In this document: in pieces, positions 21,018 to 29,915 of the stretch | Layout of the letters: every line of letters begins with the position of its first letter | Position numbering within the stretch: position 1 is the first letter of the stretch | NCBI GenBank assembly: GCA_010015655.1 | Contig: ML976753.1 | Span: 131,732 to 161,825, forward strand | Reading direction: 5' to 3' | DNA from: Bimuria novae-zelandiae CBS 107.79 | Lineage: Eukaryota > Ascomycota > Dothideomycetes > Pleosporales > Didymosphaeriaceae | Length of the DNA stretch: 30,094 nucleotides | The notes under the pieces: generated by a model | What the model was told of the DNA's origin: nothing | The model's database searches: none | The model's input: the letters and a program-made list of their open reading frames with translations, nothing else | Translations under genes and position numbers: made by a program

Positions 21018-21966
21018 TCACTTCATCCCACGAACAGCCCACAGAGGGTCCATGTGTTGTAGCCGCAGGAAACTCAACATACCCTCGTCTTGTAGCACCG
21101 TTCCATTGTCGTCCGTGGTCCTCTTGCCTTCCTTGTCTCTTGCGCATAGATCCACAATTTCGATGTCTTTCCATCCGGCAAAATGCAGATAAGCTACGAC
21201 GCGTCAGTAGAAGTTCTAGATCGCGAGAGAGCTATATACCTCCGACGAGCTGTAACCGCTCTTCCGTATCCAGCTCAAGCCATATCCTGACTGCCTTCGT
21301 GGGAAAGCACCGGTTGCTGATTACCAGATGGACTTTGCCGTTCTCGTTCATGCACTCCCTCAGGCTGCTCAGCACTTGAACAGGTTTGTTTAAGTAGTCG
21401 ATACTGACTGTACACGTGGCGCAATCGAGTCGCGGTGGCTATCCTCCTTCCTTTGGTAGCTGCGAGCGGATGTCCAGATTCTTGTTCAAATCTGCAACTA
21501 CTGCTCTCCCCGGATGATTCTTGAATAACTGATTCCTCTCCAGCTCCGGCTTGTTCATGCCAATGCCATACACCTCAAGCTCTTTACTTTGCACGGCGGC
21601 GACGCGATCATCAGGGTACCATGAGTGCCAAGAGGTGCAGAAATCGAGGACACGGCCGTTTCGAGGGACCTCTGTGTTGAAGTATGTCGTCAGGCGCGCG
21701 ATAGCCGCGTCGTCGATGTGCGCGACGTAGCGCGGTTGGTCGTAGAAATCGTCATCTTCTGTTTCATCCGAACGAGAGAAGTCTCTCTCTGCATACGGCC
21801 ATGACTGGTGTCGCGGGATGTATTTGCGGATCTGAGATGGTGATATTGACTCTGCGCTGGACGGGCTTGGGTTGGTATGCGAGAGCATGGCTGCGGTTGT
21901 GGTAGACGTGAATGCACACGTTAGAGTTAGGGCGCGAGAGGCACAGATAAATCTGTGGAAGAACAT
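21018..21966 (-). pseudogene. SAM-dependent methyltransferase-like gene with one in-frame TAG
   Basis: Exon 1 (21966-21240) and exon 2 (21193-21018) are joined across a 46-nt intron (branch CTACTGAC), giving 300 codons if the internal TAG (21441-21439) is passed. The product begins MFFHRFICASRALTLTCAF, which looks like a mitochondrial or secretory leader; MLSHTNPS further in is an alternative start. It then has YDQPRYVAHIDDAAIARLT, the motif-I region VLDFCTSWHSWYPDD, LEVYGIGMNKPELERN, VVADLNKN, then after the TAG DCATCTVSIDYLNKPVQVL, GKVHLVISNRCFPTKAV, HFAGWKDIEIVDL and DPLWAVRG. This order matches the methyltransferase type-11-like family common in fungi and plants, whose substrate is unknown to me. 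The TAG falls in the linker between beta strands, in the context GGA TAG CCA; CAG to TAG would be a RIP-type CpA change. No GT..AG pair removes it. It is either a fresh pseudogene or a sequence error. Confidence 0.75.
21439..21441 (-). other. In-frame TAG interrupting the methyltransferase-like gene
   Basis: The frame continues on both sides with family-like sequence (LPKEGG before, PPRLDCATCTVSIDYL after). It is the only break in an otherwise complete gene. Confidence 0.85.
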
Positions 21967-22497
21967 TGATGTGGAAAGAGAAGGTACCTTTATTTGGGGA
22001 ACTTCTATAGATGAATGCTTAAGTTGTAAGAAGGAGCGCTTTGATGTGGTTAGTGGTGATGTCATGGTTGACGCGCGCTTTCCGCGCGAGCACGTGGGCA
22101 ACGCGGCATTGCTACTTTCGTCGCTGAATGTGCTTATTGTTAGCATTTTACACGAATGCTTTCACGTTGTTGCTAGGATAGAAAGTTTGGAAAGAAGAAT
22201 ATATTTGTAGATGGAAAATAACAATAACACAGATTCAAGCCTCCAGCTCTTTGCACGAGGAACCCAGGCTGGAGAACTCTTCAAGAAATGCCTCGATGGT
22301 CAGAAAGAACATATCGTACAAACCTGAAGTATCAAGTGTTGGATACTTCAATCATATCGAACGATCTCCTGCAGCCACTACTTTACATCCTTGAAGTTTC
22401 AAAATGCCCTGCATATTAGACCGGCGGACTCAGCCCCCGTGAAGGGCCCGGATGGGTGGAAAAGAGATAAGACCAAGCGTTCAGCGTTCATCTGTCC
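21967..22497. other. Intergenic stretch: methyltransferase promoter and BTB-like 3' flank
   Basis: Both flanking genes are on the minus strand. The methyltransferase frame stays open to 22146, so a longer N-terminus is formally possible. The remainder shows no gene. Confidence 0.5.
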
Positions 22498-23895
22498 CTA
22501 AATGGGCTCCCCATGACGGAACTGCTGTCTCCGCATATAACAAGCCGCAGGATCGGTGTGCTCGTGGTACAGACAACCCAACGCGGTCTGATCAGCTCCA
22601 CAGACGGTCCTATCACCATCAGAGCTACCCGAGCCCTCAGAATGATCCTCATCGTCAGAGTCGAGATCATTGATCTCAGTCTCAAGACCGCAATACTTCG
22701 AACGAAGCACCGTCTGACCCTCCCTATAGACGTTGCGGAAAAGCGTCTCGCGCTCTTCCAAGTTCAGCTCAGGGAGTGAATAAGCCGGCACGACCTCCTG
22801 GGCGACTGGTGCCTCATAAGAACGCCACCGAAACGTGCGTTCAGTTCGGCCGATGAGCTCGGGAGCGTACGGAGGACGAGGAAGAAAGACTCGGACCTGG
22901 TCGTAATAGCGTTGGATGTCGACGGGCAGCTGCGAGACGAGTATGGCGCCACGTTCGACCCGGTTGAGCTCCTTGACGAACTCAAGGGGGTAGATATTGA
23001 CATCTATCATTTCCACTTCCGGATCTTCTGTCGCAGCCTCTGAGGTTGCCCGGGTTACGCGTGTCCGAGTGCGCGTGGCCTTTCCGCGAATTGGTAGAGC
23101 TGAAGACGATACCGCTGAAACAGGATTGTTCTTGGGTCCGGTCTTGGTTCGCTTGCGCGGTGGAGGTCGAAGTAAATCATCCTCTTCATCGTTATCGTTA
23201 ACCGTAACAGGAGAAGGCTGAGACTTGGGCACAGCTTTTGTCGCATTGAACCTCAAAAGGTCGATATGGGAGCCGTACTTCAGGACGAAGTCGATGATGA
23301 ATGTGCGGAGCTTTGCACCGGGGACCGTGTGCGTCCAGATACCCTCAACGACAATGGGAGCCAAGAATTGGATGAACGTTTTACGGACGGACTTGACATC
23401 GTGATAATCGTCGTCTCCATCGCGTGGCTCGTCCAACAGAAGTGCAAGCGTATCAATAACCGTATCCATAAAGGTGACATCCCGGATAAACCAACCGAAC
23501 AGCCACATGTTCACCAGCCCGTAGATTTCCCGAACAAGCAGTACAAACTTCTCCAACTCGAGTGCAGGAAACTTCAGCACGGTATAATTCAGAGAGTAAG
23601 CAGGCCGACCCTGGTTCGTCGGAATACGGTGAATGATCCGATCCTTCAGCCAGTTGACGTACTGATCCACGACCAAGTGTTCGGGCCAGACGATGATGAT
23701 GTGGTTCTTCGTTGGGTCACGCTTGGCCACGAATAACTTCGACGTCGACAGCAAGACCTCTTCACTGAGCGTCCACTTGTGGGTGCCGCGCGTGTTTGTA
23801 GTCGCAACATCGCGGGTCTTGACGAAGAGGTCCATCTCCGATGGACCGGGGTTGGGGATTGGTCCAGTGGGTAGGGTATCGAGATAAGAGGCCAT
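22498..23895 (-). CDS. Single-exon hypothetical protein with a BTB/POZ-like region (465 aa)
   Basis: This is an uninterrupted frame from the ATG at 23895 (MASYLDTLPTGPIPNPGPSE). Residues about 40-155 resemble the fungal BTB/POZ pattern: a strand pair leading to LLSTSKLFVAKRD, IIIVWPEHLVVDQYVNWLKD, then helices ELEKFVLLVREIYGLVNMWL and RDVTFMDTVIDTLALLL. A charged linker with a nuclear-localisation-like PPPRKRTKTGPKN follows at about 245-257. A second conserved-looking part has Pro-rich VFLPRPPYAPELIGRTERTF. The acidic tail (EINDLDSDDEDHSEGSGSSD) is followed by a Cys/His-containing end. BTB proteins act in protein-protein contact and Cul3 adaptor roles. The assignment is by pattern only; a plain hypothetical is the safe reading. 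A perfect 18-bp palindrome lies about 200 nt upstream. Confidence 0.8.
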   Translation of the reverse strand: MASYLDTLPTGPIPNPGPSEMDLFVKTRDVATTNTRGTHKWTLSEEVLLSTSKLFVAKRDPTKNHIIIVWPEHLVVDQYVNWLKDRIIHRIPTNQGRPAYSLNYTVLKFPALELEKFVLLVREIYGLVNMWLFGWFIRDVTFMDTVIDTLALLLDEPRDGDDDYHDVKSVRKTFIQFLAPIVVEGIWTHTVPGAKLRTFIIDFVLKYGSHIDLLRFNATKAVPKSQPSPVTVNDNDEEDDLLRPPPRKRTKTGPKNNPVSAVSSSALPIRGKATRTRTRVTRATSEAATEDPEVEMIDVNIYPLEFVKELNRVERGAILVSQLPVDIQRYYDQVRVFLPRPPYAPELIGRTERTFRWRSYEAPVAQEVVPAYSLPELNLEERETLFRNVYREGQTVLRSKYCGLETEINDLDSDDEDHSEGSGSSDGDRTVCGADQTALGCLYHEHTDPAACYMRRQQFRHGEPI

Positions 23896-24573
23896 GTTGA
23901 CTTACTTCAATCTGGTTTCGAAAGTTTCTTTGGAAGGTTTTGGTACGGACGAAGGACGAGGTTCCGTTTTGAGGGTCAGGCGTGTGTGTTCCGAATGTTG
24001 GCTTTTAGGAGCAATCTGGGAGGGGAGAATATATGGCAACGAGTGTGCATCTTGTCGTGGAGCACAAGCCTATAGTGCGGTACGCGGCCACGGTGAAAAT
24101 GCATTTTCACTTGGTGAAAACATGGTGTTCCGAGCTTTTCAATAATTTGACTTGATGAGTAGGAAGAGCATTTGTTTCAGTCGAGAACTTTCCAGGGCCG
24201 CGCAAGAAGTTACAGTCTCGTTTAATGTCACTACTGTAGGTGGATGTAGAAACAACAGCCGGCAATACTATGACGGGTAGTCGATTACTGAATAACCTGT
24301 GAACTGTAAGCACGGTATGAAGTATATGGACACGGCTGAGTATGAGCTCCGGACGCTTTATACGAAGCGCTAGCCAGGTCTAAACAATCGACACATCGAA
24401 TATGAGAAGCAATCAACAAGTAAGACAAGACCATCAGTCTATTAGCAAGCAGGAAAAGACCACACAGTACCGGTCATGAGATAGACATGACAATGCTGAC
24501 ATTCAACTTTCATTAACATAAATCGCAGACATACACTTCAATCATACCACCATAAAACACCAGCCTCACAACC
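23896..24573. other. Intergenic stretch: BTB-like gene promoter and ABM gene 3' flank
   Basis: Both flanking genes are on the minus strand. Besides the 18-bp palindrome at 24093-24110 I see nothing that looks coding. Confidence 0.55.
24093..24110. promoter_or_regulatory. Perfect 18-bp palindrome upstream of the BTB-like gene
   Basis: GTGAAAATGCATTTTCAC reads the same on both strands. A further GTGAAAA half-site follows at 24114-24120. It lies 198 nt upstream of the minus-strand start codon at 23895, a normal distance for a binding site of a dimeric transcription factor. The role is inferred. Confidence 0.4.
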
Positions 24574-25367
24574 CTACAGCCTCGCCCTCCCCTCCCTCCC
24601 CAAAAACCCATCTACAGCAACAACCCTCACTCTCTCCTCACCCACCCTCTCCATCCTCTCCATCCTCTTCACAACCCCACTCTCACTATGCACCTTATCC
24701 AGCGCGCCCCAACTCTCATACGTCTCCACAGTCCTCACACGATTCCTCTCTTTCTCCTCGCCCACCGTGAAACCCCTCGTCCAATACTCGTTCTCCTTCA
24801 CATACGCTACAACCTCCGCCCAGCCCCGCAGCGCCGTAGGTAATGTGAAGGGGTTGTATTCGTAGTGCGCGAGGACGATAGCGGGCTTTGTGGAGATAGC
24901 GGGTGGAGGCGAGCAGGGTTTAGTAGAGGAGACGGTGCTGATGTGGACGTCGGGGGGTTGTGCGAGCACGGAGGTGGTGGTGAAGAGGGTGATGAGGGCT
25001 TGGACTGGTGGGGTGGCGATGTGTGCATCGTTGGCGGCTTGGGAGGCGTATCTGCTCTCGTCAGTCCGTCATATAATCTGTATGGACGAAAACAAGGGAC
25101 AGGAGTGCGTACTCTTCAATCATGTACAGGACGGTGCCTGTGGTGTCGTCGACTGGGACTGTGACCACATATCGGAGGACCTCCGGCTCGTGCGGTTGCG
25201 TAAATTCGATGATCTTGCAGAAAGCATCTAGGACCTGTGCATAGTTTTGTGAGATTTGAACAAATGAACCTCGGCCGAGGTGGATCGAAGCGTTAGACGT
25301 TACGTACCGTAGCTCTTGCTTCTTTGCTCGAGCAGACAATTCTTGCTGTAACGAGGATCGGTGCCAT
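24574..25367 (-). CDS. Two-unit ABM-like (dimeric alpha/beta barrel) protein
   Basis: Exons 25367-25308, 25234-25113 and 25051-24574 total 660 nt (219 aa); introns are 73 and 61 nt. The first unit runs from MAPILVTARIVCSSKEARAT through VLDAFCKIIEFTQPHEPEVL, RYVVTVPVDD, TVLYMIEEYAS and QAANDAHIATPPVQALITLF. This is the strand-helix-strand pattern of ABM-domain proteins (antibiotic biosynthesis monooxygenase fold), where the E-Y-x-s-x-x-a-x-x-x-H end of the unit is characteristic. A second, weaker unit follows from AIVLAHYEYNPF to ARL, with GWAEVVAYVKENE and TVETYESWGALDKVHSESG. Fused two-unit forms can fold as a pseudo-dimer. Some ABM proteins oxidise polyketides or degrade haem, but no active-site claim can be made here. 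Neighbours are the SurE gene upstream and the BTB-like gene downstream on the same strand. Confidence 0.82.
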
Positions 25368-25783
25368 TTTTTCTTTAAACGTGTGCAATGTGTATATTGA
25401 GAAGGGGATGTTTACTAGGTGTCTTTCCCCGAACGTGCACGTTCCGAGCTTCGGAATATGAATTCCGACAAGCGGGTCTTTGGGGATTGCAGAGATAAAA
25501 TGACTCACAAACGGCGTATAGTCTTGGTATATCGTTTCGTATAATGAACATAATATCTACTCCTTGGAGACTAGTGCTTGGTTTACCCTTGATGGAAGAA
25601 CAAGGCGTAGAACTTTCTTGACTCAGGATATGCTGTACCGTAGAAAATTCCGGACAATTACCGACTTGAAAGCCAGTTCTATACGCAAAACATATGCTTA
25701 AAAATAAAGCGTCTTGAAAACCGTCTCTTCATGCGTCGTCGACTGAAAGGTTTTGTTCTATGCCTTCTTGCTTCCGCCTTGTC
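25368..25783. other. Intergenic stretch: ABM gene promoter and SurE 3' flank
   Basis: Both flanking genes are on the minus strand. No gene and no tubulin-tyrosine-ligase-like remnant is visible, which matters because the fungal SurE relative Pby1 carries such a domain after SurE. Confidence 0.55.
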
Positions 25784-26939
25784 CTACGCCTTGTTTTCTT
25801 CTGGGACGTTTCCTTTCCCAACATTGTCCAACGTGATTTCTCCCTTAAAGTCTCCCGGTGTGTGCATGAAATTTGCTCGCAACGGCGTCACACTCGTGTA
25901 CCCTTGTGCAACTGCCCATCCATCGTTCCCAGGCTCGCTCTCCTCCACGCTCTGGTATACGTCCTTGAAGTGCGGCGCCCACTTGAAGTGCTTGTGCGTG
26001 TACCGTATGTGGCCTCCTGCAGGCGTCTCCCTGCCGCTTTCGATGCCGGAATCGCCACCCAAGAGCTCCTTCCGGCCCAGCTTCTCCTCTTGTTTCCGAA
26101 TCTGGGCCTCGATGTCCGAGGGTGAGTCGTCGCTTCCAGATGGCACATCGATGGGCTGGAAACACGAGCCGGATTGCCAAGCGTTTTGCAGCATGTTTGT
26201 ATATAGGATCTTTCGTTGTCCGACATTCTCGACGAGCGGCACGTTGACGGAGTACAGGTGCGTGTCAGGATTCCAGTTGTCATAGAGATGTTGTATGAGC
26301 CGCGCAGATAGCTCCGAGGCGCCTGTTATTATCGCCGCATCGTGGTTACGGTCGAAGAAGGCGTAACTCAGCGCTATTGACTTCTTCCCACACACTGCCG
26401 CCTCCATTGCTCCACCAATTGTCCCGCTACTCAGACTAAACACTGCGGTACTGTTTCTGCCATAGTTCGGGCCCGACACGACCAAGTCGATTGGGCCCCT
26501 CTTTTCGAAATAGTGAAAGAGGCCAATTTGGACGCACGACGCGGGCGTGCTGTCCACCAGTATCCATTCTTCGTCCGTGGAGGAATCCGGTAGTGGGCGT
26601 GTAGAGGTGGTTCCGCTGTTAGACAGTCGGCCGTTTACGCTGCGAAGAGGTCCGGGACGGAAGTATGTGGGTTTTATGGAATGACCGACAAGGTGGGCTT
26701 TGCCTATCCAAGAACGCTGCGTATGCGGCAGGACGACGGAGACGGTGTGGCCGTGGGCTTGGAGTGTCGATACTGCATTTTATCAGACCAGAGCCGTGTA
26801 AAAGGAATTGACAGTTATTTACCTAAGGAATGCACGTATGGCGAGGACTGGTCTGAGGGCGGGCCATCGTCGTTCGTGATCTATCCAGGTTACGAGAAGG
26901 ACCAGAGAAGATACGTCAATGGCTTACGAGGATGTGCAT
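25784..26939 (-). CDS. SurE-type 5'/3'-nucleotidase / acid phosphatase, stand-alone
   Basis: Exons 26939-26928 (12 nt, MHIL), 26880-26823 and 26772-25784 total 1059 nt (352 aa); introns are 47 and 50 nt. The metal-binding start reads MHILITNDDGPPSD with the Asp8-Asp9 pair of SurE. It continues SLVSTLQAHGHTVSVVLPHT, then a Ser/Thr-rich fungal insertion (LSNSGTTSTRPLPDSSTDEE), ILVDSTPASCVQIGL, GPIDLVVSGPNYGRN and SGTIGGAMEAAVCGKKSIAL, all diagnostic. The C-terminal part contains an acidic linker and ends NVGKGNVPEENKA. SurE enzymes remove phosphate from nucleotides using a divalent metal. Yeast Pby1 fuses SurE to a tubulin-tyrosine-ligase-like domain; here the protein stops before any such domain, as in the Yarrowia phosphatase type. 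It is divergent from the SDR gene. Confidence 0.92.
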
Positions 26940-27827
26940 GGTTGCTTTTGGAGGTGTGTTACAGTTGCAGAGGAGGTATATGTCTATTCGTGAGGACGGA
27001 GTGGGATGAATGGGCGCATTGACATGGGTTGACGTGATTAGCGTTCCGAACTCGTTATCGATCTGCGGAAGCTTGGGCCACGTGGGAAGGAATGACTGGT
27101 CGATCTTCCATAATGTGAATTGTGAGTTCAAGGACTCCAAGCGGCCTTCTGAACCATGGTAGCACAAGAGAATCACGTTGAAGGTCAGTACGAACGAGGC
27201 TGCATTATGCAAGTCATTTCAGCCGTCCAACGGCGGTACGCCATAGCTCCGGCAGCGCGCCACGCTTCATGTGATACGGTGCTGCCACGGTCAAAGCTGA
27301 CTTCAATCCAATGTCCATTTCGCATCTACCTCGGAAAAGAAGCAGAATAAGGGTAGAAGAAAACAATGGAGAGTCGCGGAGGTTTGAAGCACCCTCCATT
27401 CATCGCGGAGTCTACCAATGGCCCCTCATCCGACCTCCGACTACACAAATTCTGCCGTTCCGCCCTCAATACTCCGGCCGCGCAAAGCGTACACTGGGAT
27501 GGGAAAATGGAAAAATAGCAGTGTCCGCAAGGCCCGATCCGAACTCATAGGGTTGAGATGCCGGTCGGATCCCCGCTTAACACCCGTGACACAGACGCTG
27601 ATGCTGGCGAGGCTGACTTTATATGTGAAGAGTAGACACAGACGTAAACCTCATTAATCACGTCGCAGCTTCCTGATTGCGTCCGACATCCCTTTAGCCT
27701 TCGTGTTTACCTTTTCGCTCACACTTACAACTTTGCTCCTGCGAAAGTCGACTTTCCCACCCACACTTCGATACCGTCTCGATCTCAGCCTATAGAACCA
27801 TCCACAACACCTTCACGTGATATCAAA
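26940..27827. promoter_or_regulatory. Divergent SurE / SDR promoter region
   Basis: This 888-nt stretch separates two start codons pointing away from each other. A TTTATATG run at 27609-27616 and a pyrimidine-rich stretch just before 27828 fit a fungal promoter and leader for the SDR gene. A minus-strand frame crossing the SurE start is 5' leader read through the first intron, not a gene. Confidence 0.55.
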
Positions 27828-28634
27828 ATGGTCATCAACGTCCCCACGGCCTCCCTCGAGGGTAAAGTCGCCCTCGTCACCGGCGCCGGCCGCGGCATCG
27901 GCCGCGGGTGCGCCATCGAGCTCGGCAAGCGCGGCGCCTCCGTCGTCGTAAACTACGTGTCCAGCAAAGGCCCCGCCGAAGAAGTCTGCTCCATCATCTC
28001 GGGCTTCAACAACGGCGCCAAGGCCATCGCCATCCAAGCCGACGTCAGCAAAGTCTCTGAAATCGAGCGCTTGTTCTCAGAATCCAAGAAGGCGTTTGGC
28101 AAAATCGACATCGTCATGAGCAACTCGGGTACCGAGAGCTGGGACAAGACGGAGGAGATCACTGAGGAGAAATATGATCATGTGTTCAATCTGAATGCCC
28201 GCGCACAGTTTTTTGTGGGACAGGCTGCGTACAAGCACATTGAGGATAACGGCCGCATTATTCTTATGTCGTCGATTGCGGCTGGGCTGCTCGGTGTGAA
28301 GGACCACGCGTTGTACAACGGCTCCAAGATGGCCGTCATCGGCTTCATCAAGGCGTTTGCGACGGACTTTGGGAAGCGCGGCATCACGGTGAATGGCGTG
28401 GCACCCGGCGGTATCAAGAGCGATATGTTCACACAGAACGCGTGGCACTACATCCCCGGCGGAACGCCCGAGTGGCCGGCGGAGAAGATTGAGAACTTGA
28501 TGGCGAGTCACTGCCCGCTGGGAAGGTGTGCGGTGCCCGAGGATGTTGCGAGAGTGGTTGCGTTCTTGGCTAGCGATGACGGTGGCTGGATAAACGGGCA
28601 GGTCATCACTATCTCGGGTGGTTCGTCGCAGTAG
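27828..28634 (+). CDS. Short-chain dehydrogenase/reductase, naphthol/versicolorin-reductase-like
   Basis: This is an intronless 268-aa classical SDR. The cofactor loop TGAGRGIG is at residues 18-25, and the NADPH-favouring region continues with NYVSSKG. NSG (99-101) follows. The catalytic residues are Asn123 (NLNAR), Ser149 (LMSSI), Tyr163 and Lys167 (YNGSK). Substrate-loop features VAPGGIKSDMF and NAWHYIPGG, and the end WINGQVITISGG, are those of the clade with trihydroxynaphthalene/tetrahydroxynaphthalene reductases (DHN-melanin) and versicolorin reductases of aflatoxin-type pathways. The exact substrate cannot be set from sequence alone. No polyketide synthase or other pathway gene lies nearby, so if it acts in melanin or another polyketide route it does so away from a cluster in this window. 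The first third uses strikingly C-ending codons. Confidence 0.92.
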   Translation: MVINVPTASLEGKVALVTGAGRGIGRGCAIELGKRGASVVVNYVSSKGPAEEVCSIISGFNNGAKAIAIQADVSKVSEIERLFSESKKAFGKIDIVMSNSGTESWDKTEEITEEKYDHVFNLNARAQFFVGQAAYKHIEDNGRIILMSSIAAGLLGVKDHALYNGSKMAVIGFIKAFATDFGKRGITVNGVAPGGIKSDMFTQNAWHYIPGGTPEWPAEKIENLMASHCPLGRCAVPEDVARVVAFLASDDGGWINGQVITISGGSSQ

Positions 28635-28846
28635 ACGGTGGTGTTGATGATCAATGTGGGAGATATGCATGGCTCGTAATGTGGGTAAACCCGGGGAGGT
28701 AGAAGTTGGTTAATAGAGGATATCCACAAAGTGGAGGGAGTCGAGTATCAAAATCCACATTAATTCGAACCCAAAATACAAGGGCTCCGTGGTGCGCCAA
28801 CAGGCCTGTCTCTGTATGGTGCTGATGGGATCAAAAGGCTAATATG
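28635..28846. other. SDR 3' flank and 5S rRNA upstream flank
   Basis: This is a short spacer between the SDR stop and the TATA-like element of the 5S gene. Nothing coding is seen. Confidence 0.5.
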
Positions 28847-28853
28847 TATATAG
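28847..28853 (+). promoter_or_regulatory. TATA-like element of the 5S rRNA gene
   Basis: TATATAG lies at -31 to -25 from the 5S start. Upstream TATA elements at about this place are known to be needed for dispersed 5S genes in filamentous fungi such as Neurospora. Confidence 0.6.
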
Positions 28854-28877
28854 ACAAAACAATGCACATGAACTATC

Positions 28878-28996
28878 ACATACGACCATAGCACGCTGAC
28901 AATTGGGCTTCCCGTCCGCTCAGCCTTACACAAGCAGCGTAGCGACGGATCAGTACTCGGGTGGGTGACCACCGGGGAATCCCCGTTGTTGTATGT
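28878..28996 (+). rRNA. 5S ribosomal RNA (dispersed gene)
   Basis: The 119-nt gene starts ACATACGACCAT and ends GTTGTATGT, which pair as helix I (one G-U). The pair ACGCTG ... CAGCGT forms helix II. The conserved GGGCTTCCCGTCCGCTCAGCC block and the internal control segment GGGTGGGTGACCACC are both present, and the 3' part GGGGAATCCCC forms helix V. A T-run follows directly as the polymerase III stop, and a TATA-like element sits at the usual upstream place. The intact pairing argues for a working gene, although it differs from the common Neurospora-type sequence as I recall it in loops and helix II. Single scattered 5S genes are usual in Pezizomycotina. It stands about 170 nt from a Tc1 relic. 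Confidence 0.93.
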
Positions 28997-29000
28997 TTTT
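28996..29000 (+). terminator. Poly-T stop of the 5S rRNA gene
   Basis: Five T residues end the 5S sequence, the normal RNA polymerase III termination signal. Confidence 0.75.
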
Positions 29001-29169
29001 GTTTGTACTGTGGTATCAGGCAAAAGTGAGGTGAGTGGCCCGCGCACAGCAGGGATGCCTGACTCGATACAAAACGGACGCCACTAAACAGAAATACCAT
29101 TAGCTCTATGTAATTTATATGATAATGCTTGTACCTCTGTCGTGTGCTGTCCACCACAACATCACCACA

Positions 29170-29862
29170 ATGTCTCCCCCATCAACACCAACTCGTCGAT
29201 ACCTCACTCGCGACCAACGCCTCCAGATACGCACCTTGCGTCTGGCTGGGCACACTTACCCGTTCATTGCCAACCTTCTTAAGGTCTCAGAGAGACAAGT
29301 TGCCTGCGCAATTACCAGCGCACGCGTCACGCCAAAGAAGCGCACTGGTCGTCCACCCTCCCTCACAAATGAACAAGTGGACCAGCTTGAAGAATTTGTC
29401 AAATCCTCTCGAGAGGGGAGGCAGATGAGTTTCCTACGCCTTGCAAAGGGTCCCTTTGCTCACTGGGGCGTCAGTGAATACGTAATTCGGAATGCTTTAC
29501 GAAGTAGGAGGTATACTCGCCGCGTTGCTCTTGCTAAGCCTCCTCTTACTAAGAAGAATCGTCAGCTACGCCTCGCGTGGGCAAAAGCTCACGCCAACTA
29601 GTCTCCCTAGCAGTGGTATACAATCCTCTGGAGCGACGAAACTTGGGTGACTGGTGACCGGCATCGTAAGAAGTGGGTTACTAGGCGCCTTGGAGAGGAA
29701 TTAGATCCCTTCTGTGTCGTTGAGAAACTACGTAAGAAGCGTAGCTGGATGTTCTAGGGTTGCTTCTCAGGTACGACGAAGGGGCCGTCAGTGTTCTAAG
29801 AGAAGGAATGGAAGAGTATTAATAAGGAGAGCTATTGTGAGAGAGTTGTACTCGGCCCCTAG
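29170..29862 (+). pseudogene. Tc1/mariner transposase relic, five in-frame stops, truncated
   Basis: The frame opens [20 protein letters not shown] with a helix-turn-helix ([19 protein letters not shown], then [10 protein letters not shown]), a GRPPSLT linker and a second helical DNA-binding unit. After the first stop the catalytic block LWSDETWVTGDRHRKKWVTR gives the first DDE aspartate, and EELDPFCVVEKL follows. In-frame stops are at 29599 (TAG), 29608 (TAG), 29755 (TAG, in MF-stop-GC where Trp is usual), 29797 (TAA) and 29860 (TAG). Most are explained by Trp or Gln codons changed by C-to-T or its complement G-to-A, as in repeat-induced point mutation. The family sequence fades after 29862, so the part with the later catalytic acids is missing. 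The element cannot encode an active enzyme. Confidence 0.9.
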
Positions 29863-29865
29863 CGG

Positions 29866-29909
29866 TCGATATCGATTTTTCTCCGAAAAAGGCCGTGCGG
29901 AGCACGGCC
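29866..29909. repeat. Three consecutive short inverted repeats
   Basis: The palindrome TCGATATCGA (29866-29875) is followed by TTTTT/AAAAA arms around CTCCG (29876-29890), then GGCCGTGC GGA GCACGGCC (29891-29909, 8-bp perfect arms). They start just where transposase similarity ends and may mark an element end or a second inserted repeat. Confidence 0.7.
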
Positions 29910-29915
29910 CTACAA

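Noticed and set aside
23266..23736. Plus-strand frame of 156 codons
   Set aside because: Antisense of the BTB-like gene, no family resemblance.
26916..27212. Minus-strand frame of 98 codons ending MHILVSH
   Set aside because: It reads the SurE leader and first codons into the first intron; the spliced SurE start explains it.
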